This document shows, piece by piece, positions 32,801-45,163 of a stretch of DNA of 64,000 nt. The stretch spans positions 14,894,158 to 14,958,157 of the forward strand of contig OW285195.1 in NCBI GenBank assembly GCA_935421135.1, read 5' to 3'. A model generated the notes under the pieces. It did not search any database. It was not told the DNA's origin and was given only the letters and a program-made list of their open reading frames with translations. This DNA is from Bugulina stolonifera. Lineage: Eukaryota; Bryozoa; Gymnolaemata; Cheilostomatida; Bugulidae. The position numbers and the translations under genes were made by a program. Every line of letters begins with the position of its first letter. Within the stretch, counting starts at the first letter, position 1.

Positions 32801-35800
32801 TCAGGTCCTACGCATGCCTGATGCATGTGGAGGAGATGAATAACTCTTTCATGTAGTTTTTGTCTTGACACCGTTAGGTTGTTGAAACTAAGTAAGGCTA
32901 TCTGCTAGCATTTAAATCTCTCCGTTTTGAAGATTCACAAGAAATGGGGTAACTAGTTATTTTAAACAAACAATAAAAATGAAATTCTGAAAGACTGACA
33001 ATGATGCTAAGCTCTTAATATTAGCGGACATGAGCTAGAACCACTGACCTCTAGACTACACACAGTGTGTAAGTTAAATGGGCATGCATATACTCACGCA
33101 TCATAAATACAGATATCCGGCACCCAAACTTTCTCCGGTAAAAACTTGAGATTAGCGATACCGTCATATTTCTCAGGATCCCAGGATAGAAACTCATCTC
33201 TCCAGTACTAAAGCGAGTAATGCACCATTACATACGTCATGTAACTATACATACAGGTAGACATGTAGACTATTTCTAAGGCTGTAAAATCTGTTTGGAT
33301 TTGACTTTTAACGACATAAATTATTCCTCATAAACAAATATCAATTAATGTAAACATATGCATTGATAAGTAAAGCTGCACAAGAGTTCAACATAATAAT
33401 GACGTGTGAAGTTGATATTCCACATCCATTCTTAGTCACTAAATTCATGAATATTAATTGACATCTTCTCAAATCAAGCTGAAACTATTGCTTTACCACA
33501 CTGTACAGTACTTAGTACTCTAGCTATTGTTATACCACACTGTACAGCACTTCGTATTTTAGCTTTTAATCAGAATCTATACAAAATTTCTATAGACGTT
33601 TCTGTCGCTGTCGCTAACTCTGGTGCATTTTGGATCACAAACCAGGAATACTAGTATGCAACTATAATTGATTTAAATTATTCTTAGACTTGCAGGCAAT
33701 TGAATATTTTATGGAGTTTATAATAAGAGCTGATACTTCATTAACCTTCCTCTACAAGATGTCTAATAGTAGCTCTAATAAATTGTAGAACTTAGGGCAA
33801 TGTACACTCGGTAGTAATAAAGTTCAATATGCTAGGGCGCTAGTCTGTATCATATTATATTATTTACAATGTTTATTGCATAAACTCTGCAGCTCTCATC
33901 TGATCAACATGGCGAATACTAGTGACTGATCTTATAGAGCAATTTTTTGTTTTGTAACGCTGGCTTGGAGCGTAGACCACATAACAGCAAGCTGTACATT
34001 TACAGAAAGTTTTATAATCAAGGTTTACACTGTTTAATTATTTATGAGTGACAAGTCAAGTTTACTTAGTACAGTTCCATCCCAATGGAATATATTGTAC
34101 CGGAATAGCTGGTAAATACTCATTGATATTACATGCAGGTACTGTAATCAATAGCACGTTACAAGAGAACACAATGCAAACCCCAAACCCCAATAGCCTG
34201 TACAGGCTATTGGGGTTTGGGGTTTGCATTGTGTTCTCTTGTAACGTGCTATTTTTAGCCATAGTCGTTTTAAACTATCCTGGAATTTATTTAGAAGTTT
34301 GGAAAAAAATAGGGTTATAAGTTGGGTTATGCGTTGGCAATCATAATCTATAGCATTGTAGATATTACGTAACCTAGGAAAACATTTTACACTGTAGATT
34401 GTCAAATCTCTGAATGATTCAGTTTTAGTGTTGACACAATTGTTGATTAAAAGTTTACATTAACACGTACCATAGGACTGATATGCTAGTGGTTTATAAA
34501 CTTACCACCCTCATCCATACTGTGGCCTGAAGCAGCTGTTGCTTTTCATCCTATAAAATATTAAATTGGGTTAATTAATAAATAAGTTCACCAGCAATAT
34601 TTCACACAAGATGTACATTAACAGTTTAAATGTAGATCTGTTTGCTTGAGCTGAGTGCTCTGGATACACTAATTCAAGACTTTTAGGAAGTTAATTGGTC
34701 AAAATTAGATTTCATGTCAACTTTAATATTCTACACTGGATTGCAGGTTAAATAACTCTTTCAGAAGTATAAATAGAGATATGTAATCAGATAATTATTA
34801 TTGGAAAACTTGCAGCTACAGTCATTGCCACTGATCAATCTTCTGGCTATTATTCTCAACTCCCCTGACACATGGAGCCCCATCTAACTAGGTATGTACA
34901 TTGTATATTATAACATACTTCAATTTGCTTAAGCGCATTTTCCAGCTAATTCTAAATTGTCAATCTGTTCTCTATTATTGTGCTAATATTTGTAGGGCAC
35001 TGCCCTTCTTAGCTTCTAGGTCTAGTAGCAGTGACAGAACCTGTTTAATCATAGGCCTATCTTAGGCCTATCATAGGCCAATCTGATCTTATGGTTTCAG
35101 CTGACACGCCCTTATATCCATGCACATTCTTGGTACAGGCGCACTCAGTTGTAGTGAAAATATAAACTACCTTTCTAGTCAAGTAACATGTGAAATAATC
35201 TTCTTGCCCACAGTCTATGCAGCTTTGCTTAATTTCAAATGATTTCTGGAGCTAAGGCTACTAAATGTTATTTGCATTTCAATGACGGAAGCAAAGAGAA
35301 AGTTCCATTGTTTGTTTATCTTTATAATTTTCTTGCAAATTTTAGGCTATTTCGAGTAACCGCACTTACAAATTTAGTCCCCATAGAGTTCCCCAGCAAC
35401 ACTTCATGCATGTATAATGTTATAAAGTACATCAGTTCTCTTACTGATATTACTTTATGCAGACTGGCTAGACACAATCGTGATGGTTAAAACTATTCTA
35501 ATTATATATTTAAATTGAGTGACACCCACAAGGTATACTAAGGTGTCATCTTTGCAATCTACCTGAGACCCTACTATACTGTACATAATTTATACATCAA
35601 ATTGAATGCTCACAATATTCCCAAGGTGCTCCATTCAGTTAATTAGTCTTGTCTTAAAACCAGCAGACCAGCTATTCATCATATTATGTAGCCTACATTT
35701 ACATATATATGTACATGCATATGTACATGTATATGTACATGTATATGTACATAATATACATGTACATATACATGTACATATACATGTATGTACATGTATA

Positions 35801-38025
35801 TGTACATGTATATGTACATGTATATGTACATGTATATGTACATAATATACATGTACATATACATGTACATATACATGTATGTACATGTATATGTACATGT
35901 ATATGTACATGTATATGTACATGTATATGTACATGTATATGTACATGTATATGTACATGTATATGTACGTGTATATGTACATGTATATGTACGTGTATAT
36001 GTACATGTATATGTACGTGTACATGTACATGCATAATGTACATGTACATGTGAATATAAATGCCTCTCAAACCTTCTCTGATTGTAGATAAAAAATTCAA
36101 TGGAAAATAGTCATTTTTGCTAGATTTTTGATTTGGATTATAATGCTCTTTGTTTCAGTGTTTCCCAGAAACTTGATGGACTAACAGCTACACGTACAAC
36201 ATGTTACATGAAAGCAAAAATTTACACTATTAACAAGCCCGCTAATGAATAATATATGAGGTGATAAACAAGATTATGCAGAAATTACTAGGCGATTAAC
36301 ATTTATGTTATAGAACTCAATGCCTTTATTTGTTTTGTAAATATTATAATATTGAAATATTCAGCCTCAGTCATGGAGAAAGCTAAATAACTGGGAATCT
36401 TAATCGATTAGATCTTTTCAGTTAATCAAACATTTGTGTGGGAGATTTCTTCTTGTTTACATTTATATCATTAGTAAACACAATGCCTCTAATGAAGTTA
36501 TGTTTGACTACGTCAGTAGATTGCCACAGGAGCTGCTGTAATTTCTAGGGTATTATTGGACAGCAGTGCATATCAGTGCATGTCCTGCTGATATAGCTAT
36601 AAAATAGTGTACATGCAGGTATGCATGTGAATACCATCTTTGTGGGTCACTTTTACACAGTCATAGTGTTTCGTCTTTTAAACTTCATACCAATATAAAT
36701 GTGAGGCACCAATCTTTCAAATCGCTAAGGAATGTGGGTAGACTATGGCTTCGTACTACACAATCGCCTCAGTATTTTGCTAACACATTGGAGGCTCATG
36801 GACACCCGCACATGCATGTCCTGTTGCTAATCCTAAATCATAGAAAATATAGGTATTCGGGGAAATCATATTTAATATTCCTTATGCTAGATGTCAAACT
36901 CAGGACATATGTGTAGCAGGATAACGTTTGGTACTTAAAAACTTACCACATCAATGATTTGCTGCAGGGCTATGTCTGTCGTCACATCAATCGGTTTCGA
37001 TGCATTGTACGTCGGTCTGACGGACGCATCGTAATGTCTGAGTAGATCCGCCTTCAGTCTGGCCTCTCCTGGCTTTCTATCAATCTCTAGTACTCCTTCA
37101 GCTAGAAATAAAGCAGATTATTAGCTTCTGTACTCTCTAAGAGTAAACATATATTAGTATTATGTATCGGGTTATCAAAACCAAACACAAATAACACAAT
37201 TCTGCAGCATATATAAAACACGCTTTTCTAAACTTTCTGCGGCTAAAGTAAGATTTAAAATTATGTGCGTTTTTAAAAACTTTGACGCCACTTCTTACAA
37301 TTTTGGAAGAACAAATGAAAGAAATTATAGATAATATTGCTATCACTTCAGGAATTTATGATACACTAGCTTGCTATCGTCAAGATTTTGTATTTTATAA
37401 TCTTAAATAAACATGCAGTACAATGCATGAGAGTAAGCTATATATATGCTATTTTTTCTTATTTACCGGAAATGCTGTTTGGAAAATATCAAATCTTATA
37501 ATATGCGTTGCTAAGCACCAAGACCTAATATTTGTTTAGAAAATTGATTTGAAAAATATTTGAAACATTCATAAAACTTGTCAAGATCGCATAAATAAAT
37601 AATTGCGCAAGTGTCAGAGCAGCATAGAATCATTTTTATGACACTGTTGCTACTATAATATGCATCTAGTGCCAAAATTTGAGCAAAAACCAATATCTTC
37701 AGAGCGGAAATATATCACTGTTTCAACTGTATCTATTTGCTACCAACAGAATAATTCAATTGGAAATATATTCTCATAACAGTTACTTTGCTACAAGATT
37801 AATTAATATATTTTTGTTATTATGTTAAATATCAGCCTTAACTGCCAATATCATTATAATGTACTGAAAAGATCTAGGAAAGTTACGTAGTTGGTGCATT
37901 AACTAGAACTGTTAATAATGAAAGTTGATGAAAAATTCATCTTGCATAGTAAACATACCTGGGTACAGGTGAGCAAAAAGTATAGCTGAAATTATGACCA
38001 GTCCAGACTTCTCTGCCATTCTCAT
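26823..38025 (-). CDS. Nicotinic acetylcholine receptor-like alpha-type subunit (Cys-loop ligand-gated ion channel)
   Basis: Nine minus-strand exons: 37959-38025, 36947-37101, 34506-34550, 33098-33207, 30597-30811, 29066-29167, 28497-28721, 27759-28066, 26823-27245; 549 residues. After a signal peptide (1-22) comes the ligand-binding domain. The Cys-loop is C161-13 residues-C175 (FPYDTQYC). Aromatic-box candidates are Y124 (loop A, WVPDICIY), W182 (loop B, WTY), Y223 and Y230 with the vicinal pair C225-C226 (YYGCCPEPYP, loop C), and W91 (loop D). The vicinal pair marks an alpha-type subunit. M1 is about 245-267, M2 274-293, M3 308-329; the M3-M4 loop is acidic and basic and ends in an amphipathic helix before M4 (about 515-536). 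M2 keeps Leu at 9' (L283) and Val at 13', but has Ser at -1' and Asp at 2' (D276). Acetylcholine as ligand is inferred from the family; whether it forms homomers is unknown. The ATG lies just downstream of an AT-rich, TATA-like stretch. Confidence 0.92.
29680..29796. mobile_element. Foldback/MITE-like element in receptor intron 5
   Basis: The ends form a near-perfect inverted repeat: CAGGGCTCTCCTTGAAATAT at 29681-29700 and the complementary TATTTTCAAGGAGAGCCCC at 29776-29794. A third inverted copy of the tip, GGAGAGCCCTG, lies inside at about 29728-29738. Length (about 115 bp) and structure fit a small non-autonomous DNA element. No clear target-site duplication was found. Confidence 0.45.
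30351..30462. repeat. 16-bp tandem repeat, seven copies
   Basis: Seven units in exact 16-bp register (consensus TAGGTCATAGTAAATA) within receptor intron 5. Two copies carry substitutions in the TAAATA half. Confidence 0.9.
31383..31514. mobile_element. Inverted-repeat element flanked by direct repeats in receptor intron 4
   Basis: Arms of 31 bp at 31415-31445 and 31461-31491 are complementary with two mismatches around a 15-base spacer. The whole is flanked by near-identical 18-bp direct repeats at 31383-31400 and 31497-31514 (CGCGTATCTAACTCACGT and CGCATATCTAACTCATGT). Both the stem and the flanks suggest a small foldback insertion or a transcribed hairpin. The short open frames here follow from the repeats and are not genes. 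Confidence 0.55.
32105..32188. repeat. ACATGT-rich simple repeat
   Basis: Repeated TGTACA/ACATGT hexamers, including six-base direct repeats at 32107-32132 and two further clusters at about 32142-32155 and 32165-32188, in receptor intron 4. The sequence is self-complementary. The same hexamer builds the larger array at 35701-36050. Confidence 0.8.
34150..34253. repeat. 104-bp perfect palindrome in receptor intron 3
   Basis: Every base from 34150 to 34201 pairs with its partner from 34253 to 34202 (checked position by position); there is no spacer and no mismatch. The two bases flanking each end do not pair, so the limits are sharp. The arms include CAAACCCCAAACCCCAATAG and its complement. 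In the receptor pre-mRNA it would fold into a 52-bp stem. It could be a foldback insertion, a hairpin-forming element, or an artefact of library preparation or assembly. Confidence 0.95.
35701..36050. repeat. Self-complementary ACATGTATATGT array
   Basis: About 350 bp of 12-bp units (TGTACATGTATA and its complement) in receptor intron 2. Strand phase switches at about 35751 and 35842 through ATAATATACATG, and a roughly 90-100 bp segment containing the switch is present twice. The long open frames on both strands here are products of the repeat. Confidence 0.95.
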
Positions 38026-41000
38026 TGTTATATAATTAATTATATAATATATTATATAATTATATAATTAGTATTTAAAGAGTTACAATTCTCTATGCTC
38101 AAATTTGTTAGAATTTAATAAAATATTTAGTTTTGTCTACTAAGACTAATTTTAAGGCAAGTGACCAGAGGTACATGTAACTATAGCAGCACTGCTCTGC
38201 TATACTGTCCAAGACGCTGTGTCAACAAGAGGACGACTGTCCTACCACTCTAAAACTTCCTGACTGCTACTTTTCCAAATGTGTTACTCTATATAAGAAT
38301 CTGCCGTACTATTGGCTAATGTATGACCTAGATATAACATCAACCTATCACTAGCTATCTCTTTATTCTCAAAGAGTCCCATTGGGTAGTGGGACAGTGC
38401 AGTTGTCAACAAAATATTGATTTTGATAAAATATAAAATTCCTTTTTGACTTAAATAATAGTGAGAGTAATATAATTACGTATGAAATCAGCACGCTGAC
38501 GTTGATAGGTGACAAATTATTTTGTCAAGTTGCCAAGTAAAACCTACCAATGTACATGGTAGAATTGTGTGACTATAGTTCATGTACACAGAATACAAAA
38601 AATAATACACTTATAGCTTATATTATACAAGCCATTCTTACAATACCTAGCTGGGAATTTCAAGAAAACATGCAATGCAATTAATTAGAATTAATTAGTG
38701 AATAAAGTTTAAAATTTTTAATTATTTCGAATCAAGTTGTTGAATTATTGGTATCATGTTATTATGACTATTGTATTGCTGTCACTTTAATGTGAAACTA
38801 TCTTTTATATTGACAAGTAGTTTCATGTGTGTGTGTATGCCTTGTTAGACTACACAATCCAGTTGCGACTAATATACCCGGTGTGTCATATGCCAGACCT
38901 TATAAGAGAAAATTTCTGTAGATAAATTGGACGATTGAACACTGGAGTGCTGAAAGGAAACCACTTAAGTCACTTAACTTGATGTTTCAAGTAGCACTAC
39001 ATGAAGTTTCATAACTTGTTACTAAGCAATCATAGATTCCTTATTTATAAATAATATTCCCTTCTCTTGTGAAACCTGATACACTAATTAGCTTGAGTTC
39101 CACCAAAGACCTATAAAGTAATGGGTAGCTCTGTTGGTTGCTGCATGTAGATAAGTTCTTTCCAACAAATTAGGGAGTGTAAAACCCAGGCTAAACAAGG
39201 TAATGTTTGCAGTCTCGGTGTAAAGTTTATTGTTACAAGTTTAATATCATTATAATATAGACAGGTCTACCATCATTTGTAACCTTGTTCTTACTAAAGT
39301 AGGTAAAAATATATCTACTAGGATATTAAACTAATTTTTCAGATGCAGCGTGTTGCATAGCTTCTGTTCACCAAACTGTTCTACAAATTATTTAGGTGCC
39401 TGGGATTGTGGAATTTACCTAGGATGGACATTTTATCAACTTGGTTTACAAAAACAGTTCTGCAGTAAATGGATGGTTGTCAATAAGGGGCAGCAGGATA
39501 TAGGTCAGGCCCACAGTTATGTCATAAACATGTACATGTATGCGTGTATATATGTCACATTGGAAATATTACTAACATACTGTATTAAAACCAGGTTAAC
39601 ACGAGCAGTTTGGCAACTTATTTCTCAATCTAAACAAAATTACGGGGTCGATCATTGTTTCTATTAACTCCTTAATTTGTAGCAATGTATATCATAGATA
39701 ATACTAGAACATTAGAAGTAAAATTTTATTTTGTTGGTATAAATGTATAAATTTCCATGCAGATTTGCAACTGTTTGACGCGTTTTAACACAACATCTAC
39801 TGCACTTAGACTACAGTTTTAACATGTCATCAATATTAATTTGTGCATGCGTACATATTGACCTAGTTAGATACTTGCATAGGTGTATTAGTTTCAATAT
39901 TTGACTGTTTGTCGGTAAAAAACAACCAATGCTATAGAAACCGCGTACTCAAACATGTATCACAGGCATAAAAAGCAATTGAACTACATTTTGAATTTTG
40001 AAATGCTTTGCTAATACGGCTTCTGCATTTTTGTAGTTGAATATTACCAGATGTACGTGTACCTCGTCATGTAGTATAAAATACATCTAACATAACAGTG
40101 GAACTAATGATACACTGTCGTTTACACGTTTAATTGTGTAATTACTTGTCGTTACTGCGGTTACTCAACTGTAACAACATGGTAGTATCGATGCTGGATA
40201 TTGTTATTTTTTTAATATCAGCGTCACTCATTAGACATTAATAGATGAATATGATTGTCGTCTCTCTGCTATATCGGATATTGTTTTTGTGTAGTTATTG
40301 GTTCTCTTTAGATCGAAAGATATGAGGCTAAATTTATACTCACCAGGAAGTTACACTCCATCACCCCAGAGACCGTTGAGTGTCCTGAATAGTGACTTAA
40401 GTGGGGACCTCTCAGTACTTTCTGTTAGTAGCCGCACTTTACCTGAAACAAAGCAATCAAAACAAATAAAAATGCAGTTTGTCACGAATAAATTCTTCAG
40501 TTGAACAAATGAATGTACGTCAGTATCAATACAATTTCTCTAGTAAGCATCTCAAAAATTCTCGTCTGTTTTTTCTTGCTTTACTTCCCCTTAATAATTA
40601 ATCTATGCAGCAATGTGAATAATACAAATATTTAGTTGCCTTCAAAAAGACAAAATCCAGGCAGTTGACCTTTGGAAACATGGCAGTGTGGAAAATAACA
40701 ATAATTATACAAAATGTTTCTATTAACCATGACTTCTTATTCATAGTCAACAGCTTTTAGTCAATATCATATGAAACCATATTGAAGCCACTCGTGTTTA
40801 GTCTGGGTTCTGTGCCCTCTGAAAGAGAATTGAAGCAGGGTTACTGGCTGAAGATAGTCACCAACGGGTCTAAGAGATTGGGAATCAAAGTCAGCTATTC
40901 ATATTTATGCTAATAGCATGATAAAATAAAACGTAATTTCCTATTGGATTTTGTATAGTTTGCCCATGGGACTGTGTAAGCGAACATGTAAGAAGTTGTA

Positions 41001-42200
41001 ATTAATTGTTGTTCAATAGAAATTTTGATTTTATGATTCATATTCATTAGAAAATTGGTAAATAAAAATAGGACTACAAACAGAGTCACGGCCATATAGT
41101 ATGTGCATTGATATGCTAGCCTCAAATCTGTCCACTTATTTTAAACAATTTACACATTTGAACTTATACAGTCAGCATGCTGTACTCTAGGGACATTTTT
41201 AGTTATAGACATATAACCCATAAACTGGTGAAGGTGGGTTTGTATGTAACATATAGGCCTACCAAACGCTGAAGATACCAACAGACGCGACAGCAATGTA
41301 TTGCAAGGTTGATTGAAAACTAATTAATTCTCTTTTATTCAAAAGTTGATCATTTGAGACCCGAATGACAAACTGGTTGCATTTCTAAGAAACTAGAAAG
41401 GAAGTTTGTTGCATGTTAATCTAGCCTACATATTTAACAAAAGTTTTATTCTCAGCTTTTGATATCAGGAAAGATGTCGATTCACCAAGGTATCAATAAA
41501 ACAAAAGACGATGAGACTTAAATACTACTTTCTCGACTTGACTTATGCAGTATGAAATACTTCTAATGTCCTTTCAACATCTGATTCTAAGATGAATAGA
41601 GAAGGTGTATACTGTAGTACACCAGAGGGGCTGTCCGATTATAACACATCCTCAGGTAACAACGTCCTGCTTGAGATATTGCAGGAACAGTGCTATTGTT
41701 GCACTTTACATCACTCTAGCTTTGCATTTAAAGGATTCAATCAACTCCTCTTCTCTTTTCATATTTGGTGCTGCTTGTAGCATGTTATGCTTTGCTTTAG
41801 TGTATTTTATACTGTATGTACATCCTTGTATTAATATGATATGCACATACAGCGTGGTGCTCTTACCTTGTACATACTCCAGGGAAAAACAAATAATATT
41901 TTATTTTGTTTTATTATGCAAATGCCTACAAGCTGTGGAGCAGTGAACAGAATATATTATATGCAGCTAAAGATTTAAAAAATTATGTGGTGAAATAAAT
42001 ACATGTATAGCAATTATCATAGAGCATTTTAACTTAGAAGAAGCGAGTTACAAAACATAAAATTATGGTTACTTATGGTGAAAAATTATAAATAATACTA
42101 ATTTTTAAATATTTTTTCTTGTGTGTCAAAAGATTCATTGAGTTGCGACATGACGCTGACGGTGACGTGACTAACACGAAAGCCAGTGATTGAGTTGTGA

Positions 42201-42280
42201 TGACTGACTGACTGACTGACTGACTGACTGACTGACTGACTGACTGACTGACTGACTGACTGACTGACTGACTGACTGAC
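42201..42280. repeat. (TGAC)20 microsatellite
   Basis: Twenty uninterrupted TGAC units. The open frame across it (poly Ser-Val-Ser-Gln on the minus strand) is spurious. Confidence 0.97.
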
Positions 42281-44919
42281 TGTGATGGGAAATAAGTAAT
42301 TTGATAGACCTCAGTTTCAGATAGATTAGTTCTAATCATGGAAATCAAACACCTAAAGGGCTGCTAGTCAACAAAGATAATACAAAAACTTCTGATAATT
42401 TTACACACCTTGTGCATATAAACACTCAGCATGACTTGAATATTAATGTTCACAATGTTCACAAAATAACCCATAAATTACAGTACCGATCAACTTAACA
42501 AAATTACTGGGTCATTGCATGTTTGTTAAACCGATATTGTTATTGTACACGCAACGTGTGTATCTAACAAACCGCAGTAAGGCTGATAAACTGTACATAA
42601 TAGTACTAATTTATCTCTCATCTGTGTGTGCTGTGTCATGTCTTCTGTATTGGCAAACAGCAATCAAAATGTATAGCATAATAAGAGGAATACAAGTAGA
42701 ATAATATGATTAAACATGGATATCTACATACTCTATAAAACGTGGTGTCAGTGCCTCGTTAATACCCCATTCAGCAACTTGAACCTCCTTGAATACAAAG
42801 TCATAGACCTCCGGATTCTTGTCAGCATAACACATACGAGTTTATTCTTCCAGAGCAATGTCTTCAAGGCTAACAATGGATGCTTAGTGTTCAAGTGATT
42901 CTAATATGCATTGTTGCAGCTTCAAACAGTTATAGTCTGCTGTTGAATGCTTTCAGACTTTGACTATTGAAATATCACTAGTCATTAAAACATTGTTTTA
43001 CTTTATGTATGACAATTTACTAATTTAACTTACAATGTAATGTATACAGTACACTGTATGCAGATTGAGTACAATGTAATTATATATTTATTTAATATTT
43101 TTGAGCCAGACCATTTTTGTACGATGGCCTACAGTTTTTACCCCAAAACCCGTCACTGCGCTCTTTCGTCCAAAGACCCAACGTTTTGGTCATTGGTTGG
43201 AAGCCCCTGAGATGACCAAACAGTGGTTTTCTATTTAACAAACTCCATGAGAGGCCGTGAGCTTTGACCAACCGGCACTCTGTTTTCCCCTACTGCAGAA
43301 AATGAATAATTGGCCTTGTGTGTAGCCAAATCTTTAGCCAAAGTAGAATATGAATGTGAATGGTTAAAATACTATGCACAGTTGTAGAAGTTGTCTGCTC
43401 TTTGACCACAAAATAAGAAGACAAAACCCAAATACATAGTATTTTACTTCTCTACAATCAATACTAGAAAGGGGATTGGGAATACATAAGTATCCAACTG
43501 CTTGGTAACTATCTGTAAAATTAAATAAAAATACAGAGCACCAATCAAATGTAGTCAACCTAGTATAAATGTAACTAATACTAAATACAATGTATCATTC
43601 ATCTGAATATATTCAGTAACTTTAACCAAGTTGAGTCAGCATACTTCTAGAGTAGAGTCAGCGATACTTCCTAGTATACGATGCACATCTGTAAACTACT
43701 AGAACTACAAAAATGCATTCCATTGTAAAATAAAAATTCTTCTGTTAAGTAGGAAGGCAATGCACATTGCATAATTAAGAAAAATATGTGAAAGTTGCCA
43801 ATTCCTTATTTTCATAATAAGAAAGATCAGTTTTCAAATCACCAATCTGCTTGAGTCTAATATTACTAGTCTCATTTTCATTACAACTCAGTTATAGTGA
43901 CCAAAGTAACAAGCAAGTTTAAATAATCCTAGATTTCTTTTGGCCTAAAAATATAGATTCCTAATCAGCATTTGACTAATAAGCTATTTTTACTGATCAA
44001 GTGATTATAATGAAGTTGCCCTCTCCCAACGGAAAATTCTCTTTTGAGAAAGTAAAGAAACGTGAAAGAAAATTGGAAAGATTAAATCTCAACTGTAAAT
44101 TTTAGCTAGTGGTTGAGCATTGTGGAGTCAACTTCTTCCAGAAGATTGATTGCCCCAAGCAGATATTGTTCTAAATGCAATAAATAGACTTTTTGGTAAT
44201 GGGTTGTCTGCCCTTGTAATATTATTCGCATGAGAAATCATTATTGTAAAAGAGGTTTCAGTACGGTAGAAAATATATATCATTAGGACGATGTAGTTAC
44301 AGGCCTTTTTGCAACTTATACGAAGATTCTAGAGCTAGATGGAATTGTTTTTTGCCAAGTTCAAGGTTGAAATAGATTTGGAAATTTTTATAGAAGTAGT
44401 CACTAAGTCCTGAACTAAACTGTTGCAGTAGGAAAATTTAGCAAAAGAATTTAAATAAACAATCTCCACATTAATAAAAAGCCAAGAAAACACATTTTTG
44501 TATGCAAATTCTCGCTTTAAATGCTAAATTTTCTAATTAAATGCTCCACTGTTTAATTATAAAATAAATAATCATTAAATATAAATATTTATATTAATAT
44601 AAATATATATTATATTATAATAATAAAATGTTAATTAATATATATAATTATATATATAATTATATTAACTATCATTTTGATTTTATCATTGTTATTTATA
44701 TAACTATTGTTATGTTATATTGTATTAGTATCTATAGTAAGATTATTCATTCATATTTAATATTGTATTGTAAATGTAATGTTCACATTGACATTCGATA
44801 TAGGATATTCATCTTGTTATTATAATTATATAATTGTTATTATTTATAATTTAATTATAAATAATAACAATTAATCATATAAAATAATAAATATACATAA
44901 ATACTATTTTATAAAAAAA

Positions 44920-45163
44920 CTCACCGGCTTATACTGCTCAGCCTGACCAGCCCCTCGCACTGCCAGGCGCCAATGCTGGCCAACTCTCTGTGGCCCAGAT
45001 GACATGAGCTTTTTTTGCTGGCTTGCATGACCCCAATGACTTATATGAGGCACAGGGGCAATTGTAGCTGAATGCTCTTCCTAACACCACGTGACCGGAA
45101 TTCCAACCTGGAACCTTCAGCATGAAAGTTCAGCATTCTAACCACTCAGCCACGACTGCTCCC
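44920..45163 (-). mobile_element. tRNA-derived SINE
   Basis: About 244 bp in minus orientation. The 5' end (GGGAGCAGTCGTGGC) is followed by a perfect A-box TGGCTGAGTGGTT (45140-45152) and a degenerate B-box around GGTTGGAATTCC (45098-45109), resembling a serine-type tRNA head. A GC-richer unique body follows and a T-rich 3' tail lies at 44911-44920. The GC content of the body contrasts sharply with the AT-rich flanks, which supports insertion. No open frame is needed for its mobility; SINEs borrow LINE machinery. No convincing target-site duplication was found. Confidence 0.7.

Noticed and set aside
35635..36100. Several overlapping open frames of 65-133 codons on both strands
   Set aside because: They consist only of Met-Tyr or Val-His repeats produced by the 12-bp array.
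39350..39667. 105-codon plus-strand frame
   Set aside because: Low-complexity composition toward its end and no family resemblance.
42073..42348. 91-codon minus-strand frame
   Set aside because: Its core is the translation of (TGAC)20; no motif or splice context.
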